A program made the translations under genes and the position numbers. A DNA stretch of 32,898 nucleotides from DTKY01 sp037440765 (GTDB lineage Bacteria; Acidobacteriota; Terriglobia; Bryobacterales; Bryobacteraceae). Positions 7,782 through 15,826 of this stretch are shown here, piece after piece; position 1 is the first letter of the stretch, and the number at the start of each line of letters is the position of its first letter. The stretch covers positions 1 through 32,898 of the forward strand of contig JBBITL010000048.1 of NCBI GenBank assembly GCA_037440765.1, given 5' to 3'. Below the pieces are notes generated by a model. The model saw only the letters and a program-made list of their open reading frames with translations, was not told the DNA's origin and did not search any database.

Positions 7782-8092
7782 TGCTGCACCCGATCACGAC
7801 GGCTCACTACCTGGTGTTGAGCGCCGCCCTGCTGCTGGTCGGCACCATCGGCGTGCTGGCGCGCCGCAACATCGTGGTTATCCTGATGTCGATCGAGCTG
7901 ATTCTGAACGCCGTCAACATCAACCTGATCGCCTTCTCCAGCCACCTTCAGCAGGTGACCGGACAGATCTTCGCCATCTTCGTCGTCACGGTGGCGGTGG
8001 CCGAGGCGGCGGTGGGCCTGGGCATTCTGATCGCCCTGTTCCGCAACAAGGAGACCGTGCTGGCCGACGAGGTGGACCTGCTGAAGTGGTGA
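7781..8092 (+). CDS. nuoK: NADH-quinone oxidoreductase subunit K
   Basis: This 103-residue protein has three transmembrane helices and the normal NuoK length. It keeps the two buried glutamates typical of the family, E39 in MSIELILNAVN and E75 in VTVAVAEAAVGL, which form part of the proton pathway and are related to MrpC. I chose the ATG at 7781 because it overlaps the nuoJ stop (TGATG) and gives the family N-terminus (MLHPITTAHYLVLSAAL). A longer open frame starting at 7541 would run through nuoJ and has no support. nuoL follows after 10 bases. Confidence 0.95.
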   Translation: MLHPITTAHYLVLSAALLLVGTIGVLARRNIVVILMSIELILNAVNINLIAFSSHLQQVTGQIFAIFVVTVAVAEAAVGLGILIALFRNKETVLADEVDLLKW

Positions 8093-8102
8093 GGGGACAA
8101 CG

Positions 8103-10169
8103 ATGAGTTTCCTCGATTCCATCTGGCTGATTCCGCTCCTCCCGCTGGCGGGGGCCGCCGCGATGCTGCTGGCGGGCAAGCGGCTCGACCAGCGGGCCAG
8201 GGCCGTGATCAGCCTGCTGTGCCCGGCAACGGTGCTGGCGTCGTTTCTGCTGTCGGCCGCCGCCGTTATGGAACTGGCGGGCAAGGCCGGGAAGGCGCAC
8301 GAGGTAATCCTGTACACCTGGGTGGCCGGGCTGCCGTTCCACACGGCCGACGGGAGCGTGGCCCGGCTCTCCGCCGACTGGGGGTTCCTGCTGGACCCGC
8401 TCAGCTCGGTGATGATCCTGGTGGTCACCGGGATCGGCTTTCTCATTCACGTCTACTCGATCGGCTACATGGGGCACGAGGGCGGGTACTACCGCTTCTT
8501 CGGATACCTGAACCTGTTCGTGTTCTTCATGCTGATGCTGGTGCTGGCCAACAACTACCTGTTGATGTTTGTGGGCTGGGAAGGCGTGGGGCTGTGCAGC
8601 TACCTGCTGATCGGGTTCTACTTCCACAAGAAGTCGGCCGGCGACGCGGCCAGCAAGGCGTTCATCGTCAACCGGATCGGAGACGCGGGCTTCATCATCG
8701 GCCTGCTGCTGATGTTCGCCGTCATCGGGTCGGTGAGGTTCCTGGACGTGAACCAGGCGCTCGGAAGCGGCCGGTTCGCGGTGGAGGCCGCGGGCTTCGG
8801 CACCCTCAGCCTGATGGCGCTGATGCTGTTTGTGGGCGCCACGGGCAAGAGCGCGCAGTTCCCGCTGTACGTCTGGCTGCCCGACGCCATGGAAGGACCC
8901 ACGCCGGTCTCGGCCCTCATCCACGCCGCCACCATGGTCACGGCGGGCGTGTACATGGTGGCACGATCAAGCGCCCTGTTCAGCCTGACTCCGGAAACCG
9001 GGATGATCGTGGCCGTGACCGGAGCCTTCACCGCCATTCTGGCGGCATCCATAGCGCTGGTGCAGAACGACATCAAGCGCGTGCTGGCCTACAGCACAGT
9101 GAGCCAGCTCGGCTACATGTTTATGGCCTGCGGCGTGGGCGCCTACTGGGTGGCGATCTTCCACCTTTATACGCACGCGTTCTTCAAGGCCCTGTTGTTC
9201 CTGGGCTCCGGCTCGGTGATCCACGCCATGGGCGGAGAGCAGGACTTGCGGAAGATGGGCGGCCTGAAGAACAGGATCCCGGTCACGCACTGGACCATGT
9301 TCGTGGGTTCGCTCGCCATCGCGGGGATACCCGGATTGGCCGGCTTCTTCTCTAAGGACGAGATCCTGTGGAAGGTGTACAGCTATCCCGGGGGCTCCGC
9401 AGCGCTGTTCGGTGTGGGGCTGGCGACCGCCGGGATGACCGCCTTCTACATGTGGCGGCTGATGAATCTGGCGTTTTACGGCAAGCCGCGCATGGATGAG
9501 CACACCGCGGCGCACGCGCACGAGTCGCCGCGCACGATGACCGTGCCGCTGGTGGTGCTGGCGGCGGGCAGCGTGCTGGCGGGCTGGATAGGCGTGCCCA
9601 AGCTGTGGTCGGCGTTCCCGGACCCGTTCCGGACGTTCGAGCACTGGCTGGAGCCGGTGTTCACCCCGGTCGCGGCGCACGGGGCCCCAGCCGCGCACCA
9701 CGGCCACGGCGTCGAATGGATGCTCATGCTGCTGTCGGTGGCGGTGGCGCTGGGAGGCATCTGGCTGGCCCGGCACCTGTACATACACCGCCCGCATCTG
9801 CCCGGCTCGATGGCGCGGTCGGCGGGCGGGCTTTACGCCACGCTTTCAAACAAGTGGTACGTGGACGAGATCTACGGCTATCTTTTCGTCGACGGCCTGG
9901 CCAAGGGGGGAGGCAGCGCACTGGCCGGCTTCGACAGCCGCGTGGTGGACGGCGGCGTGAACGGGGCGGGATGGATGACCCGCTTCGGCTCCACCATCTC
10001 CATCTGGTGGGACACCTGGATCATCGACGGGCCGGTCCGCCTGCTGTCTTTCATGGTGAAGGCCGCTTCCTATCCGATGCGCGTTCTCCAGACCGGCCTG
10101 GTGCAGGCCTACGGGCTGGCGTTCGTGCTCGGCGTGCTGGCGCTGCTGGCCTGGAGCCTGGTGCGATGA
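8103..10169 (+). CDS. nuoL: NADH-quinone oxidoreductase subunit L
   Basis: This 688-residue proton-pumping subunit is the most distal antiporter-like unit and provides the long lateral helix. Family segments include SIGYMGHEGGYYRFFGYLN, FVGWEGVGLCSYLLIGF, FPLYVWLPDAMEGPTPVSAL at about 253-272 with its conserved WLPDAMEGPTPVSALIHAAT core, and a downstream HAFFKALLFLGSGSVIHAM. The C-terminal third has two histidine-rich patches (HTAAHAHE near 466 and HGAPAAHHGHG near 526) in a loop before the lateral helix, as often seen in NuoL. Length is within the normal 600-700 range. nuoM starts one base after the stop. Confidence 0.97.
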   Translation: MSFLDSIWLIPLLPLAGAAAMLLAGKRLDQRARAVISLLCPATVLASFLLSAAAVMELAGKAGKAHEVILYTWVAGLPFHTADGSVARLSADWGFLLDPLSSVMILVVTGIGFLIHVYSIGYMGHEGGYYRFFGYLNLFVFFMLMLVLANNYLLMFVGWEGVGLCSYLLIGFYFHKKSAGDAASKAFIVNRIGDAGFIIGLLLMFAVIGSVRFLDVNQALGSGRFAVEAAGFGTLSLMALMLFVGATGKSAQFPLYVWLPDAMEGPTPVSALIHAATMVTAGVYMVARSSALFSLTPETGMIVAVTGAFTAILAASIALVQNDIKRVLAYSTVSQLGYMFMACGVGAYWVAIFHLYTHAFFKALLFLGSGSVIHAMGGEQDLRKMGGLKNRIPVTHWTMFVGSLAIAGIPGLAGFFSKDEILWKVYSYPGGSAALFGVGLATAGMTAFYMWRLMNLAFYGKPRMDEHTAAHAHESPRTMTVPLVVLAAGSVLAGWIGVPKLWSAFPDPFRTFEHWLEPVFTPVAAHGAPAAHHGHGVEWMLMLLSVAVALGGIWLARHLYIHRPHLPGSMARSAGGLYATLSNKWYVDEIYGYLFVDGLAKGGGSALAGFDSRVVDGGVNGAGWMTRFGSTISIWWDTWIIDGPVRLLSFMVKAASYPMRVLQTGLVQAYGLAFVLGVLALLAWSLVR

Positions 10170-10170
10170 C

Positions 10171-11709
10171 ATGAGCGACCACCTGCTGAGCATCGTCCTG
10201 TTCACGCCGCTGGCCGGCATGCTGGTGCTGCTGCTGCTGCCGGGCTCCAACAGGAACCTGATACGGATCTGGGCCAACATCGCCTCTTTCGCCGGATTCC
10301 TCGTCTCCCTGCCGCTGGTGTGGCGCTACAACAAGAGCGGGAGCGGGTTCCAGATGGTGGAGAAGGCCGACTGGATCCCCAGCCTGGGCGTAAAGTACAT
10401 GCTCGGCATCGACGGCATCAGCCTGCTGCTGGTGATGCTGACCACGCTGGTGGGCTTCCTGGCGATTCTCTCGAGCTGGAGCGCGGTCCAGGACCGGGTG
10501 AAGGAATACTACGCCATGTTCCTTCTCCAGCAGACCGGGATGATCGGCGTGTTCATGGCCCTGGACTTCTTCCTGTTCTACGTGTTCTGGGAAGTGGTGC
10601 TGGTGCCGATGTACTTCATCATCGGCGTCTGGGGCGGCCCGCGGAAGCTGTACGCGGCTATCAAGTTTTTCCTGTACACCCTGGCCGGCAGCGTGCTGAT
10701 GCTGCTCGGCATCCTGACGCTGTACTTCCAGCACTTCCAGCAGTTCGGCTTCTACACGTTCGAGATTTCCGAACTGATGAAGCTCTCGCTGCCGCTCGGC
10801 CTCCAGCAGTGGGTGTTCTGGGCGTTCTTCGTGGGCTTCGCCATCAAGGTGCCGATGTTCCCCTTCCACACCTGGCTGCCGGACGCGCACGTGGAGGCGC
10901 CCACGGCCGGCTCGGTGGTGCTGGCCAGCGTGCTTTTGAAGATGGGGACCTACGGGTTCCTCAGGTTCTCTCTGCCGCTGCTGCCGGACGCCTCCGTCAC
11001 GCCCGTGATTGTGCAGGCGCTGGCCGCGCTGTCGCTGGTGGGGATCATCTACGGAGCGCTGGTCAGCCTGATGCAGAAGGACTGGAAGAAGCTGGTGGCC
11101 TACTCCTCGGTGAGCCATCTGGGTTTCTGCACGCTGGGCATTTTCGCGCTGAACCCCAACGGGATCGCGGGCAGCGTCATACAGCAGGTCAACCACGGCA
11201 TCTCGACCGGCATGCTGTTTCTGATTGTGGGGGTGATCTACGAGCGCCGCCACACGCGCGAGATCAAGGAATACGGCGGGCTGGCGCACGTCATGCCGGT
11301 CTACGCCACGGTGTTCGCCTTCGCCATGCTGAGCTCGGCGGGGCTGCCGCTGCTGAACGGCTTCATCGGCGAGTTCACCATCCTGCAAGGCGCCTTCGAG
11401 GCGAACCGCGTCTGGGCCGCCTTCGCCGTCACCGGCATCATCCTGGGCGCGGCGTACCTGCTGTGGCTCTACCAGCGGACCATGCTGGGCGCCGTCACCA
11501 ACCCCAAGAACCAGGGGCTCCGCGATCTGAACCTGCGGGAACTGGCGGTATTCCTGCCGCTCATAGCCTGGGCCGTCTGGATCGGCGTGTACCCCAAGCC
11601 GTACTTTGAGGTGCTGGAGAGGCCCGTGGCCGAGATCGTGGAGCGCGTGCGGCCCGGCTACTACGGGCAAGCGGCCGCTTTGAGCGCGCCATCGGGAGGC
11701 CTCCGATGA
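10171..11709 (+). CDS. nuoM: NADH-quinone oxidoreductase subunit M
   Basis: This 512-residue antiporter-like proton-pumping subunit has about 14 transmembrane helices. Diagnostic parts are KYMLGIDGISLLLVMLT, FFLFYVFWEVVLVPMYFIIG with its conserved Glu, FPFHTWLPDAHVEAPTAGSV at about 230-249, and a KLVAYSSVSHLGF segment. It ends in the expected YPKPYFEVLE region. The last codons overlap the nuoN ATG (ATGA), so translation is coupled. Nothing appears missing compared with the family. Confidence 0.97.
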   Translation: MSDHLLSIVLFTPLAGMLVLLLLPGSNRNLIRIWANIASFAGFLVSLPLVWRYNKSGSGFQMVEKADWIPSLGVKYMLGIDGISLLLVMLTTLVGFLAILSSWSAVQDRVKEYYAMFLLQQTGMIGVFMALDFFLFYVFWEVVLVPMYFIIGVWGGPRKLYAAIKFFLYTLAGSVLMLLGILTLYFQHFQQFGFYTFEISELMKLSLPLGLQQWVFWAFFVGFAIKVPMFPFHTWLPDAHVEAPTAGSVVLASVLLKMGTYGFLRFSLPLLPDASVTPVIVQALAALSLVGIIYGALVSLMQKDWKKLVAYSSVSHLGFCTLGIFALNPNGIAGSVIQQVNHGISTGMLFLIVGVIYERRHTREIKEYGGLAHVMPVYATVFAFAMLSSAGLPLLNGFIGEFTILQGAFEANRVWAAFAVTGIILGAAYLLWLYQRTMLGAVTNPKNQGLRDLNLRELAVFLPLIAWAVWIGVYPKPYFEVLERPVAEIVERVRPGYYGQAAALSAPSGGLR

Positions 11710-13175
11710 GCGAGTTCTACACCTCGGTCGACCACTTCGTGCTGGTGCCCGCCATCATGCTGGCGCTGTTCGGCTGCGCCGTGCTGCTGTTCGACTTTTT
11801 CATCTTTCCCGAACCCCGGCAGCGCAAGTACCTGGTGCTGTTTGTGGCCCTGGGGCTGGTCTTCACGGGCGGCGCGCTGTGGCGGCAGCAGCATTTCCTG
11901 TCGGTGCAGAAGATAGACAGCATCACGGCCTTTGGCGGCTCGCTGACCGTCGACGGTTTCGCGCTGTTTTTCAACTGGATCTTCCTGGCGGCGTCGCTCA
12001 TCGTGGCGCTGATCTCCTACAAGTACCTGGAGACCGCCGGCGAGCACCACGGGGAGTACTACGGGCTGATTCTGCTGGCCAACTGCGGCATGTTCTTCCT
12101 GGCAGCCGGCACCGACCTGATCACGCTGTTCATCGGCCTGGAGCTGATGGCCCTGTGCTTCTACGTGCTGGTGGGCTTCCTGCGGAGCGACAGGCGGTCC
12201 AACGAGGCGGCCATGAAGTACCTGCTGCTCGGGTCGTTCTCGAGCGGCTTCCTGGTCTACGGCTTCTCGGTGCTGTACGGAATCTCGGGCTCAACCAAGC
12301 TGGCCGCCATCCGCGCGGCGCTGGAGAGCCGGGACGCCTCGGACCCGCTGGTGATTCTGGCGCTCGTCACCACATCGGTCGGATTGCTGTTCAAGATCGC
12401 CGCCGTCCCGTTCCACATGTGGGCGCCGGACGCTTACGAGGGCGCGCCCACGACCAGCACGGCCTACCTGGCGGCCGGCTCCAAGGCAGCCTCGTTCGCC
12501 TTCCTGCTGCGCCTGTTCACGGGGCCGCTGGCGCCGTCGCGCGAGGTCTGGGAGCCGCTGCTGGCGGTGGTCGCGGTGGCCAGCATGACGGTGGGGAACT
12601 TCGCCGCCATTACGCAGTCCAACGTGAAGCGCATGCTGGCCTACAGTTCGATCTCGCACGCGGGGTACATCCTGCTTGGCCTGATCGCGGGCAACGATAC
12701 CGGTATCCAGGGCGTGTTGGTGTACGTGCTGGTCTACGTCTTCATGACCATGGGCGCCTTCCTGGTGGTGGCGGCCCTGCGGCGCAAGGACGCGCTCGGG
12801 GAGGACCTGGAGGACATGGCAGGGCTGGTGCACAAGAGCCCCGGCTATGCGTTGCTGATGCTGATCTTCCTGCTGTCGCTGGCGGGCATTCCGCCGACGG
12901 CGGGCTTTATCGGCAAATATTTCATCTTCCTGTCGCTGATCCAGACGGGACACTACGTGCTCGCCGTGATCGCAGCGCTCTACGTGGCGGTGGCGATCTA
13001 CTACTACTTCCGGATTGTGCGCAGCATGTTCATCAGCCCGCTCAAGGACGCCTCGCCCGCGGCCACGAGCCTGGGCCTGAAGGTGGCTCTGGCGATGACC
13101 GGGCTCATGACCCTGGCTGTCGGCATATACCCGGAGCCGTTCCTGACCATGGCGCAGGCGTCGCTGGTGAGGTGA
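11706..13175 (+). CDS. nuoN: NADH-quinone oxidoreductase subunit N
   Basis: This 489-residue antiporter-like subunit lies between NuoM and NuoK in the membrane arm. Typical segments are LITLFIGLELMALCFYVLVG, PFHMWAPDAYEGAPTTSTAY at about 235-254, NVKRMLAYSSISHAGYILLG, and the C-terminal AGIPPTAGFIGKYFIF. In many genomes nuoN ends the operon. Here it is followed 7 bases later by nuoH, so the usual order is rearranged. The start overlaps the nuoM stop by 4 bases. Confidence 0.97.
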   Translation: MSEFYTSVDHFVLVPAIMLALFGCAVLLFDFFIFPEPRQRKYLVLFVALGLVFTGGALWRQQHFLSVQKIDSITAFGGSLTVDGFALFFNWIFLAASLIVALISYKYLETAGEHHGEYYGLILLANCGMFFLAAGTDLITLFIGLELMALCFYVLVGFLRSDRRSNEAAMKYLLLGSFSSGFLVYGFSVLYGISGSTKLAAIRAALESRDASDPLVILALVTTSVGLLFKIAAVPFHMWAPDAYEGAPTTSTAYLAAGSKAASFAFLLRLFTGPLAPSREVWEPLLAVVAVASMTVGNFAAITQSNVKRMLAYSSISHAGYILLGLIAGNDTGIQGVLVYVLVYVFMTMGAFLVVAALRRKDALGEDLEDMAGLVHKSPGYALLMLIFLLSLAGIPPTAGFIGKYFIFLSLIQTGHYVLAVIAALYVAVAIYYYFRIVRSMFISPLKDASPAATSLGLKVALAMTGLMTLAVGIYPEPFLTMAQASLVR

Positions 13176-13182
13176 GACCGGC

Positions 13183-14364
13183 ATGGAGATCATCTTCCAA
13201 CACCCCCTGTTCAAGCCGCTGGTGCTGACGGCAGTGCTGATCTGCGCCTTTCCTCTGCTGGCGGGCTACATCGTGCTGCTGGAGCGGAAGCTGCTCGGCG
13301 ACTTTCAGGTGCGGCTGGGCCCCATGCGGGTGGGCCCGCACGGACTGTTGCAGCCGCTGGCCGACGCGGTGAAGCTGCTCACCAAGGAGGACACGATTCC
13401 GGCTGACGCCGACAGGACCATGTTCTGGATCGGCCCGGTGGTGTCGACCTTCACGGCGCTGACGTCCTTCTGTGTGTTGCCGTTCAGCCACCTGGTGCAC
13501 GTGGCGGACGTCAACGTAGGCCTGCTGGTTATCGCGGCCATGTCGAGCGTGGGAATCATCGGCATCATCCTGGGCGGCTGGTCGTCCAACAGCCACTACC
13601 CGCTGCTCGGGTCTCTGCGCAGCGCGGCGCAGCTTGTGAGTTACGAGGTGGCGCTGGGGCTGGCGCTTATCTCCGGCGTGATGATGGCCGGATCGCTGAG
13701 CCTGGTCGAGATCGTGAGGGCGCAGGAGAGCAGGCAGGTCTGGTTCGTATTCTCGAATTTCGGGCTGATGATAGTGCCATTCGTGGTGTACTTCATCTCG
13801 GCCACGGCCGAGACCAACCGGTTGCCGTTCGACCTGCCCGAGGCCGAGTCGGAACTGGTGGCGGGCTTCCACACCGAGTACAGCGGCTTCCGCTGGGCGC
13901 TCTATTTTCTGGCCGAGTACGCCAACATGTTCGTGGTGTGCTCGGTGGGCGTGGCGCTTTTCTGGGGCGGATGGCTGCGGCCGTTCCCGAACACCGGCTG
14001 GCTGGAGCTGCCATTGAACTACGGTTTCCCGCTGCTGTTGTTTTTGGGCTCGGCGGCGCTGTGCGTGCCCATGGCGCACAGGGAACACGTGCCCTGGCGG
14101 CGCAATTTCATGTACGTGGTCGCGCTGTGCCTGGCGGCCTGCGCGCTGCCGTTCGCGATCCCGGCCGCCAATCAGCTCATCATCGGCGTGTTCTGGTTCA
14201 TCTTGAAGGTGGCGCTTTTGTTGTACATCATGATCTGGATGCGCGGCACATTCCCGCGTTTCCGCTACGACCAATTGATGAACATCGGCTGGAAGTACAT
14301 GATCCCCATCGGTCTGGGCGCGGTCCTGGTCAACGCCGCCGCCGGCATGCTGCTGGCGAAGTGA
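13183..14364 (+). CDS. nuoH: NADH-quinone oxidoreductase subunit H
   Basis: This 393-residue membrane subunit forms the lower half of the quinone chamber and the link to the proton channels. It shows the family motifs LLERKLLGDFQVRLGPMRVG near 30-50, LLQPLADAVKLLTKED, and the quinone-loop signature ETNRLPFDLPEAESELVAGF at about 210-229, followed by the YSGFRWALYFLAEY segment. A typical C-terminus has RFRYDQLMNIGWKYMIP. Its place at the end of the operon, after nuoN, is unusual. NuoH normally sits between nuoG and nuoI. The protein looks complete. Confidence 0.97.
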   Translation: MEIIFQHPLFKPLVLTAVLICAFPLLAGYIVLLERKLLGDFQVRLGPMRVGPHGLLQPLADAVKLLTKEDTIPADADRTMFWIGPVVSTFTALTSFCVLPFSHLVHVADVNVGLLVIAAMSSVGIIGIILGGWSSNSHYPLLGSLRSAAQLVSYEVALGLALISGVMMAGSLSLVEIVRAQESRQVWFVFSNFGLMIVPFVVYFISATAETNRLPFDLPEAESELVAGFHTEYSGFRWALYFLAEYANMFVVCSVGVALFWGGWLRPFPNTGWLELPLNYGFPLLLFLGSAALCVPMAHREHVPWRRNFMYVVALCLAACALPFAIPAANQLIIGVFWFILKVALLLYIMIWMRGTFPRFRYDQLMNIGWKYMIPIGLGAVLVNAAAGMLLAK

Positions 14365-14376
14365 ACCTCTTCAACC

Positions 14377-14392
14377 ACCAAGACACCAAGAC
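14377..14392. repeat. Short tandem repeat, two copies of ACCAAGAC
   Basis: Two exact 8-base units follow an ACC in the 59-base gap after nuoH. Strings of this kind (ACCACCAAGACACCAAGAC) recur between genes in many environmental bacteria. Here only two units remain, and no function can be assigned. Confidence 0.45.
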
Positions 14393-14423
14393 ATGAAGGA
14401 ATGAGGATGCTCGGTCGCGCCCG

Positions 14424-15323
14424 ATGATCCAGCGGCGCTTGGCGGGCCGCGCCACATCCATGCGCCCGGCCGCCGGCGCCGCCGCCGACCCCCAGATCCT
14501 GGTCCCCAAGGTTAAGTTCGGAAACGCCGAGATCGGCCGGCTGATCGTGGGCTGCAATATGTTCTACGGCTACGCCCACTTCAACCAGATCTACTCGGTC
14601 ATGATGCGGGAGTGGTTCACGCCCGCCAGGGTGACCGAAACGCTGCACAACTGCACGAAGTTCGGCATCAACACCTTCAACTACTTCCACCCCGGCCGCG
14701 GCCTGGCCGACTACGAGAGGTTCCTGAGCGAGGGCGGCAGGATGCACCTCATCGTCCAGGGAAACGTGGACCCGGAGATCCTGGTGAAGACGGTGAAGCC
14801 GCTGGCCATCTACCACCACGGCGAGAACACCGACAACGCCTACCGCTCTGGCAAGATGGAAACCGTGAAGGACTACTGCAAGAGGACCCGGCAGACGGGC
14901 GTCCTGGTCGGTGTGGGAAGCCACATCCCCGAGGTCCTGGCGCAGGTGGAAGACGAAGGCTGGGATGTCGACTTCTACGCCGGTTGCGTCTACAACCGGC
15001 GGCGCACGCCGGAGGAGTTCCGCAAACTGCTTGGCGGGGAACTGCCCGAGATGGCCAGCGAGATTTACCTTCAGGACGATCCGCCGCGTATGTACAAGTT
15101 CATGCGCCAGGCCCGCAAGCCTTGTTTCGCATTCAAGATCCTGGCCGCGGGCCGGGTGCGAAGTCCGGAGGCGGCGTTCAAAGAGGCATTTGGCAGCATC
15201 AAGCCCATCGATGGCGTCTTTGTGGGCATGTTCCCGCGCGTCAAGGACGAGGCGCGGGAGAACGCCGGAATCGTGAGCAGAATCCTGGCGCAGCCGTGGC
15301 CGTCCGCAATGCTGGTAGACTGA
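14424..15323 (+). CDS. Uncharacterised TIM-barrel-like protein (aldo/keto-reductase-like)
   Basis: This 299-residue protein has no function I can name with confidence. Segment KFGNAEIGRLIVGCNMFYGY (about 32-51) looks like the first strand and loop of an aldo/keto-reductase-type barrel. LHNCTKFGINTFNYF and KPLAIYHHGENTDNAY look like later strand/loop units. The catalytic Asp-Tyr-Lys-His set of classical aldo/keto reductases is not obvious. The N-terminus (about 25 residues, basic, then Ala/Gly-rich) is not a clear signal peptide. The start is uncertain: the chosen ATG has no close ribosome-binding site and overlaps the stop of a six-codon frame (14407-14427) that does have AAGGA upstream. It lies 59 bases after nuoH in the same direction and may be read through from it. 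Confidence 0.7.
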   Translation: MIQRRLAGRATSMRPAAGAAADPQILVPKVKFGNAEIGRLIVGCNMFYGYAHFNQIYSVMMREWFTPARVTETLHNCTKFGINTFNYFHPGRGLADYERFLSEGGRMHLIVQGNVDPEILVKTVKPLAIYHHGENTDNAYRSGKMETVKDYCKRTRQTGVLVGVGSHIPEVLAQVEDEGWDVDFYAGCVYNRRRTPEEFRKLLGGELPEMASEIYLQDDPPRMYKFMRQARKPCFAFKILAAGRVRSPEAAFKEAFGSIKPIDGVFVGMFPRVKDEARENAGIVSRILAQPWPSAMLVD

Positions 15324-15343
15324 TTCTAAAGAAGAGCGTGGAA

Positions 15344-15826
15344 ATGAAGCGAAGCATTGGTGTAGCCGCTGTTGCCCTGTTTCTGGTGACGCTGGCCGCG
15401 GCCCAGGACGGACTGAAGGAAACCTCAGTCAAGATGAGCGGGAAGGTCGTTACGGTCAGGTACTCAGCGCTCGCCGCCGGCGGCCAGATCTCGGCGACTC
15501 CCGCATTCTTGCAGACGGACTCCGACCTGGAAGTCCAGGGACTGGCGGTTCCCAGGGGCAAGTACGCTCTCTACGTTCTGCCGGACGCCGGGGAGTGGCA
15601 ACTCGTCGTCAGCAGGCAGACGGGGCCGGCCGGGCCGCTCAATCCGAAGATGGAGCTCGGGCGCGTGCCGATGGACATGAAGAAGGCGGCAGTCGCGGCG
15701 GGCCACGTGCGGATGTCGCTCACAAGCTTCGGCAACGTCGCCGGCAAGCTGGAGCTGGCCTTGGGCAACACACTTGCTTCGGTGCCCTTCAACCTGGACA
15801 CGCTGAAGCCTAACGCGGAGTGGTAG
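15344..15826 (+). CDS. Exported DUF2911 protein
   Basis: This 160-residue protein has a signal peptide at residues 1 to about 20 (MKRSIGVAAVALFLVTLAAA, cut before QDG). The mature part matches the DUF2911 pattern of a small beta-rich periplasmic domain: LAVPRGKYALYVLPDAGEWQ, LVVSRQTG, then VRMSLTSFGNVAGKLELALG near the end. The role of the family is unknown. I chose the ATG at 15344 because it gives the signal peptide; a much longer open frame upstream is the shadow of the preceding gene. Its last 17 bases overlap tail-to-tail with the GH3 gene on the other strand. Confidence 0.8.
   Translation: MKRSIGVAAVALFLVTLAAAQDGLKETSVKMSGKVVTVRYSALAAGGQISATPAFLQTDSDLEVQGLAVPRGKYALYVLPDAGEWQLVVSRQTGPAGPLNPKMELGRVPMDMKKAAVAAGHVRMSLTSFGNVAGKLELALGNTLASVPFNLDTLKPNAEW

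Noticed and set aside
10051..11670. 539-codon minus-strand open frame opposite nuoM
   Set aside because: Very rich in His, Gln and Glu, the antisense of hydrophobic transmembrane codons; no domain recognised.
14612..15343. Upstream extension of the DUF2911 open frame
   Set aside because: Lies in another frame of the TIM-barrel-like gene and is Arg/Pro-rich; the ATG at 15344 gives a proper signal peptide.
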